Assembly: GCA_018873225.1 (NCBI GenBank)
Contig: JAEILZ010000007.1
Coordinates: 1,736,001 to 1,800,000 of the forward strand
Source: [Phialemoniopsis] sp. UDSM-2020
Lineage: Eukaryota > Ascomycota > Sordariomycetes > Thyridiales > Thyridiaceae
DNA: 64,000 bases
Reading direction: 5' to 3'
The notes under the pieces are model-generated. The model saw only the letters and a program-made list of their open reading frames with translations. It ran no database searches and had not been told where the DNA came from. The translations under genes were made by a program, and so were the position numbers. Numbering within the stretch: position 1 is the first letter of the stretch; each line of letters begins with the position of its first letter. Of the stretch, positions 46,310 to 56,263 are shown piece after piece.

Positions 46310-46969
46310 TCACGCTGTCATCGAGCGAGCCTGCGATCCGAGCGTCTCCATGACTCTGTCCCAGTCAGACTTGGTGTCTGCGTCCCACAACCACCACTCA
46401 CATCCTTCGGGAGGGCTTATCAAGTTTCCCTCCAGTTGTCGAAAGGTGAAGCTGGGACCGCGTCGGCCTCTTTCCACATTATCGGCTAACACGTTGAGAG
46501 CTTCCGGGTCCCAGATCCCCAGAAGGGGCTCACAAAAGCCTTGTTCGTTGCAGAAACAGGTCACTGGCGGTTCGTAGGCGTCGACTAACTGGTGTAGTGC
46601 GTCCTGTGGAAGGAGAGGATAGTCGCAAGCCATCACGAGCCACGCGGCCTCTGGGTCTATTTTGTGTGCTGCTAGAAGTCCAGCAGAGGGACCTAAAGAT
46701 TCCCCGTGTTCGTCGTAGATTATCTCGAGATAGCCGTCTGTGTTCTCTGATCTGACAGCCTTGTCTAATAGCTCGTCTGTTGGCGAGGAAGGGGCAAGAG
46801 ATATGTGAACCGTGGAGATGGGAGGAAAGGCACCGCGAAGGAGATCTATCTGACGTTGATACAGTGGCTGTCCATCCGGCATGGAGAGAAGATGTTTAGG
46901 CGTGCCCATTCGTGTTGATCTGCCGCCGGCGAGGAGTAGCAGCTTGACCGTTGGATCCGAAGAAGTCAT
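46310..46969 (-). CDS. MobA-like molybdenum cofactor guanylyltransferase
   Basis: 219 residues from the ATG at 46969. An upstream in-frame ATG at 47101 would add 44 residues but moves the nucleotide-binding loop far from the N-terminus. Seen: LLLLAGGRSTRMGTPKHLL (10-28) with the LAGG-x3-RMG-x2-K nucleotidyltransferase loop; GPSAGLLAA (93-101); VMACDYPLLP (112-121) with the metal-binding Asp; EPLLGIWDPEAL (147-158). These four, in this order, are the MobA layout. MobA joins GMP to molybdopterin to make the dinucleotide used by DMSO-reductase-family enzymes, and I know of no general need for it in fungi. A cytidylyltransferase (MocA-like) or another NTP-transferase role is possible, but a bis-MGD-type oxidoreductase next door favours MobA. 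Convergent with the MoeA-like gene. Confidence 0.86.
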   Translation of the reverse strand: MTSSDPTVKLLLLAGGRSTRMGTPKHLLSMPDGQPLYQRQIDLLRGAFPPISTVHISLAPSSPTDELLDKAVRSENTDGYLEIIYDEHGESLGPSAGLLAAHKIDPEAAWLVMACDYPLLPQDALHQLVDAYEPPVTCFCNEQGFCEPLLGIWDPEALNVLADNVERGRRGPSFTFRQLEGNLISPPEGCEWWLWDADTKSDWDRVMETLGSQARSMTA

Positions 46970-47602
46970 AGCGCAGTAGACTTCATCCGCAGTTGAGAGC
47001 GGCCAGTGGAGCGATGGGAAAGTCTTAGCTTTGGAGCAGCCGAGGAGAATTGACGTTCTGGTCCAAATGGAAGCTAGCATACGAGAGGGAAGCGGCTGCA
47101 CCCATGTTCATGGGCAAATCACCCATGTTGTTTGTACGTTATGAGATCGCCGCGCGGGCTTCCCCATTTTCTTCAATCCATGTGCGTGCACGGGAGCAAG
47201 AGCACCTCACTTTCCACTGCCGGATGTCCCACTAATGAGCTCGAGTTTAGTGGGTTATGACGGTTCCCGGATGTGCCTGGGATGTGGCTCTGGCAGCAGT
47301 TCAGCGGGCCCACTCCAGCGGCCAACGTCATTCTTACAACACTAACTTACCGGCCGAGCCAAGCTTTTCAAGGGTACGGTACAGACATGACCCGACTTTC
47401 CCGCCAGACCGGCCACGGAAGGGCGCTAAACATGAGCACCATGTTAGGGGCTGACAGACACGACTCATACATTGTGCTATTTCGGGCCATGCAACTACGG
47501 GTGTGTCTGTCTTGATGGTTTCTTTTTTCCTAACCTTCGGTATGCCTACTTTGTTTTTTTTGTCGGGGGGACTTAAGGCACTCTTTGCTTCTTGTATCTA
47601 CA
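46970..47602. promoter_or_regulatory. Divergent promoter region, MobA-like/TDT transporter
   Basis: 633 bp between divergent start codons, presumably holding both promoters. T-rich tract at 47520-47565 just before the transporter gene. No gene seen. Confidence 0.4.
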
Positions 47603-48905
47603 ATGGCGTCTCCCGGGCGCAAGAACCAGGTCTGCGGGTCCCGGCCCCGGCGCCGCCCTTCCTCCCCGTTCCGGCTTGCCCTCCGCAACTTCACGTCCCA
47701 ATGGTTTCTTCTCCCCCAGGGCACCGGCATCATATCTGTGATTCTGCACCAGCTCGACTACCAATTTCACGGGCTGTACATTATATCTTACATCTTTTGG
47801 GTCATCAACATCATCCTCTTCTTCTCATTTCTGGGTCTGTACATCACTCGCATTGTCCTCTTCCCGGACCACGTCGCCAACGCGCTACGCTACCAGAATA
47901 GCGAGATCGACTGCCTGGCGTCCATATCCATAGCGTTCACCTCCATCCTGCAGATGATGGCGATAGTGTGCACCGGCGGGTGGGGGAAGGGTTGGGGCCT
48001 CGCCGCCTACATTCTGTGGTGGCTCAATGCCGCGCTCGCCGTCATTGCCGCAGTCGGGATTCCCTTCGTGTACATCCGTGTCTATCCCATGGGCATCTCG
48101 AAACTCTCCCCGCCGGCGCAGCTGCCGCTCATCGCGACCCTCACAGCTGCCGCTGGCTGCGGCACGATGTGCCAGTACGCCGACATCAGCCCGCAGCTGC
48201 AGGTCCCCGCCATCATTTTCAGCTATCTCCTCGTCGGTGCCTCACTTCCCCTGGCATTCAGTCTCGACAGTCTCTTCTGGACGAGGCTCTTGGAAGGCTC
48301 CTTCCCCGCACCCAAGATGACGTACCAGGACATGATCCTCTGCGGGCCTTGGGGCCAAGGGAGCTTTGCACTGCAGGGGCTCGGCCAGGCAGTGACCAAG
48401 GGTGCTTTTGCAGAGTATGCAGCCGGTGTGTTCATTACGAGCCAGGCGGCGCCTGTGGTCGGCTTTGGGAGTATGTTCGCCGGACTGCTCTCGTGGGGAT
48501 TCGGCACGTTCTGGTGGTTGTTTGCCATTGGGAGCATCCTACACGCTGCGTCTGATCATTGGCGTCCGCAACGGCTTGCATTCGGGCTGGTGACTTGGTC
48601 CTTGGTGTTTCCATGGGTGAGTCTTTCTTTGATAACTGGCGGCTTGGATTTGGTGACAAAAAAGCTGATAAATTTGTCAGGGTGTGTACACGAATGCTGC
48701 AGTAATGCTCGGAAAGCTGTTGGACTCACGGGCATTCAAGGTCTGGTCGACCGTCCTTGCCCTCGTGCTTGTCATCATTTGGCTTTGCAACATCTTCTAC
48801 ACGGTCAAGGGCGTGCTTAATGGTTCTCTGCTAGGGCTGGAACATGGTTGGAAGAGGGCAAAGTACGGCGATGAAGAGGCAGAGAACGGAGAAGTAGAGC
48901 ACTGA
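47603..48905 (+). CDS. TDT/SLAC1-family anion transporter (TehA/Mae1/Ssu1-like)
   Basis: Exons 47603..48616 and 48681..48905 give 412 residues with about ten hydrophobic helices after a basic N-terminus (residues 1-28). Family landmarks: FTSQWFLLPQGTGIISVILHQL at the first helix (the usual PxGTG), helix-loop repeats, LSWGFGTFWWLFAIGSILHA in the late helices and WSLVFPWGVYTNAAVMLGK at the penultimate helix. The C-terminus is acidic. Relatives export sulfite (Ssu1), import malate (Mae1) or conduct nitrate and chloride (plant SLAC1), so the substrate cannot be read from the family. Beside a NasA-like enzyme, nitrate or nitrite is an attractive but unproven cargo. The start is the first ATG; TTG upstream is ignored. 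Confidence 0.87.
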
Positions 48906-48990
48906 CAGCTCGATACCGCATATAGAGAGTGCGAACAAGTTTCATTTAGGCTGGAGCCTTGACAGTCTGGATGGGTTCAATGAGAGAAAA

Positions 48991-49723
48991 TCAATCCTTT
49001 GGAAACTTTCGAAACGCATCCATCAGCTTGTCAAGCGGCGCCGCCATCAGTCCGGCCACTGTCTCAAAAGGCGGCTTGTCGGGGGCAGATGGGTGGCTCC
49101 GAGTCGGAACAAACATCTTGGTCCGCTCAAAGCTTTTGGCGAGGTTCTCCGAATCCTCCGCGGAAAGGCTCTTCTCAAGTGCGGGCAAGTCGTTCTCCTC
49201 TTCCTCCTTGATGTGTTCTTTCAGATCAGAGTATAGAGCTTTGAGGGCGGTAACGAACTCGGCATCCTGTGTACCCATCCCCTGAAACTTGTGCAGCTCA
49301 ATCTTGACCTGAGTAAAACGCTGTTAGCAACTTAGGAGGACATCACAATCCGATTATTGACGAGCATTACTATACCTTTTGATGGTCGTTGCGGTCTTTG
49401 TCCGCGAACTGCTTCCCATTTGGCACACTCTTCTCCAGAACCGGGTAGACAACAATTTCCTCGCCCACTGAGTGGCGGGCAAGCTCCCACACAAACAGAT
49501 TCTGGTATCTCTCCTGCTCCTCTTTGTCTGTGGAGTTGATGATACGATTGTAGTAATCCCCTAGCTCCCTGTGGTCATGCTTGATGACGTCTGAGATGGT
49601 GGGAGCCATCGTGGTCGGAGTAGATGAGAATCGACGATGCGAAATAAGCAATGGTGCTCTGTGGAAGGATGCTTGGCTCACCCTCGGGAGAGTAATACGT
49701 ATAGTAGCAGGGAGACTGAACAT
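48991..49723 (-). CDS. Hemerythrin-like HHE cation-binding protein, probably mitochondrial
   Basis: Exons 49723..49376 and 49308..48991 give 221 residues; an upstream ATG at 49786 would add 21. The N-terminus (MFSLPATIRITLPRVSQ, then HRRFSSTPTT) is basic and Ser-rich with an RRF-SS cleavage-like site, suggesting mitochondrial import; an ATG just after it (MAPTISDV) could give a cytosolic form. The hemerythrin domain shows VIKHDHRELGDYY, ARHSVGEEIVVYPVLE, DRNDHQKVKIELHK and KEHIKEEEENDLP: the His and Glu residues that bind a di-iron or other metal pair. Such proteins bind O2, NO or iron, or sense oxidants. Tail-to-tail with the transporter (85 bp). A role in handling NO from nitrate metabolism is only a guess. 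Confidence 0.9.
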
Positions 49724-49786
49724 GGTGAAGGGACGTGATATGAGGTGAAGGCGTAGCGGCGGGAGGAGAGTGATAGTCATCCACAA

Positions 49787-50644
49787 TGTCTTTTATCTTC
49801 ATAAGGACTCCGAGACAGCGTTCTAGGTTGTATGGCAAACAATCAAACCAATCACAGCTACTCTATTGAAAATAAACTGCGAGAACTTGCGGTGATAATG
49901 ACGTCTGGTGTTACTGAGCTTCGAAGGGGCTGCATCATGTAGACTCTAAAAATCTTGCCCTTACGGCAAGCACATACCATCAATAGGGACGAATGAAATC
50001 ACTAGCGGAGAGAATCTCCGGATTGATATAGGATTTGGCTTTTTGAAGAAAACAAAAAAGAAAAACGCAGGAACAAACGACTGAGGATGCTCATGCCCGC
50101 AGCCGCAAACGCAGGGGTGCTCCAATTATTCCGTCATCGTGACAGCCGTTACGAATGGGGGCCCGCCCGAAGAACGAAATATTTCAGATCTGCGCGTCAT
50201 CATGTAAGATGCAAATAATGCCCACATGTCTAAAGAAGTAAAGGACTCAATTCTATACGAAGATACAGAAAGACCCCGACTGACAGTTTCGAGAGGCGCG
50301 AGTTCTTGGTGAGGGAGCAATACCTATGGTGATCGGGTGGCTGCCGGGAAAGGTTCCGGAAGGTGCCTGACCGGCCCCACACCAGCTTACCCCGGATTCT
50401 GGAGCTTCTGGTCCGGGGCAGCTCTGCGTACCACAGGGAGATCAGCACACATCGTGACCACAGACAGGGTCACTCTCGCGTCAATGAAATAGACTCTGAA
50501 AACAATAACCGCAATCGTATATATGATGCAGGTGGCGTAGGCACCTAAGCCATATACATGTCCTTCATTAAAAATCCTCGGCATCGTCACAATCTCAGAT
50601 GATTAGCAACCTCCGGACGTCTACCTCATTTTGTCCTCAACACA
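49787..50644. promoter_or_regulatory. Divergent intergenic region, hemerythrin/NmrA-like
   Basis: About 860 bp, relatively AT-rich in places (A-run at 50050-50065), between divergent genes. Only short open frames; no gene seen. Confidence 0.4.
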
Positions 50645-51824
50645 ATGTCTCGCAAGCTCGCCGTGACCGCCGTCGACGGCCAGACAGGTTTCCTCATCGC
50701 CGAGCTCCTGCTCACCGATGAATCCTTCTCCTCCAAGATATCCTCGCTCGTGGGAATCGCCTTGCATCCGGACTCGGAGCGCGCGAAAGAGCTCACGGGT
50801 CTTGGTGCAGCGAGCATCGCCGCTCATATTCCCGGCAACGTCGAGGGTCTGGCCTCGGAGCTCAAGAAGGCCGGCTGCGATACGATTTGTCTTGTCCCGC
50901 CTGCACACGCCGACAAGATGACACTGTGCGAGGAGATGGTCACCGCCGCGAAAAAGGCCGGTGTGCAGAACGTGTGCATGATCAGCTCAGCTGGGTGCGA
51001 CTATGCGGATCCGAAAAAACAACCTCGCTTGAGGGAGTTCATCGACTTGGAAAGGCTGGTATTGGCCACCAAAGGGGATCCAGATGTCGATCTAGGACAT
51101 TCTCCTTGTGTCATCCGGTGAGCTTCTTTGTAATATTCCCTAGGGGAATTGTTTGGAGACTGGTCTCTCGTGGCACAGCGCCGGCTTCTACGCCGAAAAC
51201 CTCCTGCTCTACGCCCCGCAGGCACAAAAGGATGGCGTGCTGCCGCTACCTATCGGCCAGAATCACAAATTTGCTCCCGTTGCCCTTGGTGTAAGTAGCT
51301 CTACATGATGCCACGGTACTATTCTTGGCAGATTCAACGCTGATCTTGACGTGCCACGACAGGACGTCGCCCAAGTCGCGGCCCATGTTTTGACAGGTCA
51401 AGGCGATCATGGCTTTGACGATCGGCACCGAGGGCAGATGATGGTCGTCACGGGACCCATGCTCTGCGCAGGCGAAGAGCTCGCAAATGCAGCATCTCAA
51501 GCTCTCGGTGTACAGATGAAGTTTGAGGATATATCCGAGTATGTCTATTCGCTTTAATGTCCCATATTGGAATTACTAAGGATGCTAACCTAATTGCTTG
51601 TATATAGAAAAGATGCCAAGTCCGTCCTCAAGAGCCAGTCTGATAGCGACGAGTCGGAGAAAGAATACTTACTAGAGTACTACAGCCTTGTGCGCGAAGG
51701 GAAGACCAACTATATCTCGACGACCGCATTTCACGACGTGACTGGTCGTCACCCGACTGAACCGGTCGAGTTTTTCAAGATGTACAAAGGAGAGATGCAC
51801 CCGCAAAAAAGGCAAAAGACATGA
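50645..51824 (+). CDS. NmrA-like NAD(P)-binding atypical short-chain dehydrogenase
   Basis: Exons 50645..51117, 51179..51290, 51363..51538 and 51608..51824 give 325 residues. The N-terminus KLAVTAVDGQTGFLIAELLL is a variant of the Rossmann GxxGxxG loop (here DGQTG), with a following acidic/basic strand region. CDTICLVPPAH and NVCMISSAGCDYADP fit the NmrA/HSCARG layout. A C-terminal helical region ends in a basic PQKRQKT. There is no YxxxK catalytic pair, as expected for this atypical group, which often senses redox state rather than catalysing. Aspergillus NmrA represses the GATA factor AreA; this protein is shorter and too diverged to be called its orthologue. Its place beside a nitrogen-type molybdoenzyme cluster is suggestive only. 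Confidence 0.86.
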
Positions 51825-52884
51825 TTATGAAGGGGATCAATGGTATGGGAACTTTGGATTTTTACATGATATGAAGTGGCAGAGTAATTTACCTATTTGT
51901 GGTCCTGCTCTATAGTGAACACTACCAGCACTGCTCAATTAGGTATCGTAGTTATGTAAGTAGTCATAGACAAATGTTTTTCTCTTGAGGATTTATCAGT
52001 TGTTTCTTGATGGCAGCCTAAAGGCTTCGAAACAAGGCACACTTATACAAGACCGTCGATCCAGCCTTCTAATTTAATGGACAGGGGAACTAAAGTATCG
52101 CTAAGCATATGACAGTGAAGAAAGAAGCTTTGAGGCAGGCAGCAATGGAAATGGGCATGCCACCCGACTCGGACTCCTCCCTGCACTTCGAATTTCGTCT
52201 CTCAGAAATATTTATCGAGCACTATAACATGCCACCGAACGGCGGGCTTGTTACACAATTGTTGTTTCACTCGTCAGCGTTTCTACCCTGCCTGAATGTG
52301 AATGGATATTGTGATACGATATTCAAACTTAATGTCCTTTCTTCCCGTCTCGAATGTGGTAGCCTGACGTTTTCCAGGGGTTTTATGTCGTGGTTGATGG
52401 TGAAGGCCAGGGGTGCACGTGATGCCTGTGATGCGCCGTTTAGGCACCTCCATTTCCCATGTGGTATGTGGAACCGCCCCACCAAAAGCCAACAGCTGGC
52501 GATCGGTTGCCGACAGCCTCCGACGTGGCTGAGTCGGCCAGACGCAAGCTTCCCACCATCAGTTGGAGCTTGCTGCCTTCATCGCCCAATCCAGTCCAAC
52601 ACACTGTGATTCTGTGGTCCATTTAAAAACTGATGTCGAGGCTGACGACGCCGCGACACTGTGAATCCTTGGCAAAAGTGGTGGTGATATTTTGCGCATT
52701 CGTCTTCTAAAAGGTTCTGCTTTCCTCCGGGTTTCGTTGCCGTGCGCAATCAAGCTTCCCCCAAAGCATCCTAGGTCGAGCTCCGTTTCTGACGTCGCCA
52801 GCCCCCTGTCTTCTGTACCTCGACTATTGACGCCCATCGCACTCCCCATCCTCACAAGTCGCCTTTGTGCGCGCAAACAACAAC
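51825..52884. other. Intergenic region, no gene seen
   Basis: About 1.06 kb between the NmrA-like gene and SLA2. A plus-strand open frame at 52109-52609 lacks any domain, and overlapping frames exist on the other strand. The final about 200 bp are pyrimidine-rich as expected of the SLA2 leader. Confidence 0.5.
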
Positions 52885-55800
52885 ATGGCGACCGCAGGCC
52901 ACGCAAAGTCAGTACCGATTAAAGAGTTGTCGCAGGATTGCCATACTAACTCGGGAGTGCTGCCCTAGGTCCGACAAGGAGCTGTCCATAAACATCCAGA
53001 AAGCGACAAATGCCGAAGAGACGGCACCCAAGCGCAAGCATGTGCGCAGCTGCATCGTCTACACATGGGACAACAAGTCCTCCCAGGCCTTCTGGGCCGG
53101 GATGAAAGTGTAAGCTTCCCATCTTCTTGTGTGCTCCCGCCCGGTCTAACATGCTGCCTGCGCAGCCAACCGATCCTCGCCGACGAGGTTCAGACCTACA
53201 AGGCCCTCATCACGATCCACAAGGTGCTCCAGGAAGGCCACCCGATCTCATTGAAGGAGGCCATGGCCAACCGTGGCTGGATCGACAGCTTGAACCGTGG
53301 CATGGGCGGCGAGGGCATGCGCGGATACGGACCCCTCATCAAGGAATACGTCTACTACCTACTCGCGAAGCTCTCCTTCCACCAACAACACCCCGAGTTC
53401 AACGGAACCTTCGAGTACGAGGAGTATGTCAGTCTGAAGGTCATCAACGACCCCAACGAGGGCTACGAGGCCATCACCGACCTCATGACCCTGCAAGACA
53501 AGATCGACCAGTTCCAGAAGCTGATCTTCTCACACTTCCGCCATTCCGGAAACAATGAGTGCAGGATATCCTCGCTCGTGCCCTTGGTCCAGGAGAGCTA
53601 TGGCATCTACAAGTTCATTACGAGCATGTTGCGCGCCATGCACTCGAGTGAGTCTGTTCCTTCCCTTTACGGACTTGACCTTTGCTAACGTACAACAGCG
53701 ACCGGTGACGACGAAGCCCTCGAGCCCCTCCGGGGACGGTACGACGCGCAGCACTACCGACTAGTCAAGTTCTACTACGAATGCTCAAACCTGCGATACC
53801 TCACGAGCTTGATCACTATTCCGAAACTGCCCCAAGACCCTCCCAACCTGCTCGCCGAAGACGAAAGCGCGCCGGCTCTCCCGGCCCGCCCGAAGCAAGA
53901 AATCGAGCGCGCCCCATCGCCCGCACGTGCGCCCAAGAATGAGGAACCGGACGAGATCTCGGAGTTCTGGAAGGGAGAGCTCGATAGGCAGAATCGCGAA
54001 TACGAGGAGCAACAGCGTGTGTTGGAGGAGCGCCAGCAGGCCCAGATCCGTGCTCAGCAGGAGGCTGCCATGCAAGCTCAGCGCGACTTTGAAGACCAAC
54101 AACGAAGGCTTGCTGAGCAGCAACAAAGAGAACAGGAGGCTCTAATGGCTCAGCAGTCGCAGTGGCAGACTCAGGGCAGGCTGGCCGAGTTGGAGCGGGA
54201 GAACCTGAATGCCCGAGCGCAGTACGAGCGGGACCAGCTGATGCTGCAGCAATATGACCAGAGGGTCAAGGCCCTTGAAGGTGAGCTGGCACAGATTCAG
54301 AACAACTTCGGTCAGCAGATGGGCAGCAAGGATGATCAGATCCGGGCTCTGCAAGAGCAGGTCAACACCTGGCGGAGCAAATATGAGAATCTGGCCAAGC
54401 TGTACTCGCAGCTGCGCCACGAGCATCTGGACCTTCTCCAAAAGTTCAAGACTGTTCAGCTCAAGGCGGCATCCGCGCAGGAGGCCATCGACAAGCGGGA
54501 GAAGCTCGAGCGCGAGATCAAGACCAAGAACCTGGAGCTTGCCGATATGATCCGCGAGCGAGACAGGGCTCTCCACGACAAGGACAGGGTCAATGGCAGC
54601 AACAAGGACGAGGTTGAGAAGCTGAAGCGCGAGTTGCGCATGGCCTTGGACCGTGCTGATAACCTCGAGCGCAGCAAGGGCAACGAGTTGTCGACCATGC
54701 TGGCCAAGTACAACCGCGAGATGGCTGACCTGGAGGAGGCCCTGCGCAATAAGTCGCGTGCGCTTGAAGACTCCCAGTCCAAGCTGCGCGACGGAAGCTC
54801 AGACCTCGAGCAGCTGCTCCGCGAGAAGGAAGAAGAGCTCGAGGTTTACAAGGCCGGCATGGACCAGACCCTCATCGAGCTCAACGAGCTCAAGCAGAAC
54901 CAAGGCGTCTCGGACTCTGCTCTTGATGGCCAGATCGATGCACTGATCCTGTCCAACCTGGATAAGATCAATGAGATCATCGACTCTGTCCTCCAGTCTG
55001 GTGTCCAGCGTGTCGACGACGCACTGTACGAGCTGGACTCTTCTATGCAAGCAGGTAACCAGAACGCTTCGCCCACGTATGTGCTGTCGCAGATCGAAAA
55101 GGCGTCGGCTAGTGCTATGGAGTTTGCAACTGCGTTCAACAACTTCATCGCCGATGGCCCCAACGCCACGCACGCAGATGTGATCAAGGCCGTCAACGTG
55201 TGCTCTGGGGCCATGGCCGATGTTTGCACCAACACCAAAGGTCTCACAAGGCTCGCCACGGACGACAAGAAGACCGATTCGCTCATGAACGGGGCGCGAC
55301 AGTCCGCGCAGTCCACCCTCAAGTTCTTCCGCGGCCTGCAGAGCTTCCGCTTGGAAGGCATGGACCCGATCCAGAAGACGGATGTTGTTATCAACAGCAA
55401 CAATGATGTGCAGATCAACCTGCAGAAGCTCAACAAGCTTGTCGAGACGTTTGCTCCAGGCTTCGGCAAGCTGGCTGGCAAGGGTGACCTGGGTGATATT
55501 GTCGACCAAGAGCTAAGCAAGGCCGCCGATGCCATCGCCGCCGCCGCGGCTCGTCTGGCCAAGCTGAGGAACAAGCCTCGGGATGGTTACTCAACCTACG
55601 AGCTCAAGGTGCACGACTCGATTCTGGACGCCGCCACTGCCATCACCAACGCGATCACACAGCTCATCAAGGCCGCCACGGTCACACAGCAGGAGATCGT
55701 ACAGGCCGGACGTGGCTCGTCCTCACGCACTGCCTTCTACAAGAAGAACAACAGGTGGACCGAAGGTCTCATCTCGGCCGCCAAGGCTGTGGCATCGTCG

Positions 55801-56263
55801 ACCAACACGCTCATCGAGACGGCCGACGGTGTTATTTCTGGCCGCAACAACCTGGAGCAGCTTATCGTGGCGTCGAACGATGTGGCCGCATCGACGGCTC
55901 AGCTGGTGGCCGCCAGTCGTGTCAAGGCCGGCTTCATGAGCAAGAACCAGGAGTCGTTGGAGCAGGCGAGCAAGGCTGTGGGTGCGGCCTGCCGGTCGCT
56001 CGTCAGGCAGGTTCAGGGATTGCTCAAAGAGCGCATGGGAGAGGAAGAGCAGGTGGACTATTCGAAGCTCGGGGCGCACGAGTTCAAGGTGCGGGAGATG
56101 GAGCAGCAGGTAAGTCGGATGTGTCTCTCTTATCAGTACTACAATGGATGGCTAACCTATTGTGCGTGTTATCTAGGTCGAGATCCTTCAGCTCGAGAAC
56201 GCCCTGTCGGCGGCACGGTCCAGGCTGGGAGAGATGCGCAAGATCTCGTACCAGGAAGAGTAG
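52885..56263 (+). CDS. SLA2: Endocytic adaptor SLA2/END4 (ANTH plus talin-HIP1R I/LWEQ)
   Basis: Exons 52885..52907, 52969..53109, 53166..53647, 53699..56109 and 56177..56263 give 1047 residues, normal for the family. Order: ANTH domain (about 10-290; KELSINIQKATNAEE, CIVYTWDNKSSQAFW) binding PI(4,5)P2; a Pro-rich linker; long Gln/Glu-rich coiled coil (about 340-620); and the C-terminal I/LWEQ actin-binding module (about 780-1047; LEQASKAVGAACRSLV, then EMEQQVEILQLENALSAARSRLGEMRK across the last intron). It links the clathrin coat to actin in endocytosis. In Sordariomycetes SLA2 classically flanks the mating-type locus, which is borne out here. The first exon is 23 nt. Confidence 0.98.

Noticed and set aside
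50645..51824. Orthologue of the nitrogen repressor NmrA
   Set aside because: The fold is NmrA-like, but the N-terminal glycine loop and overall sequence differ too much to claim orthology; kept as a family-level call only.
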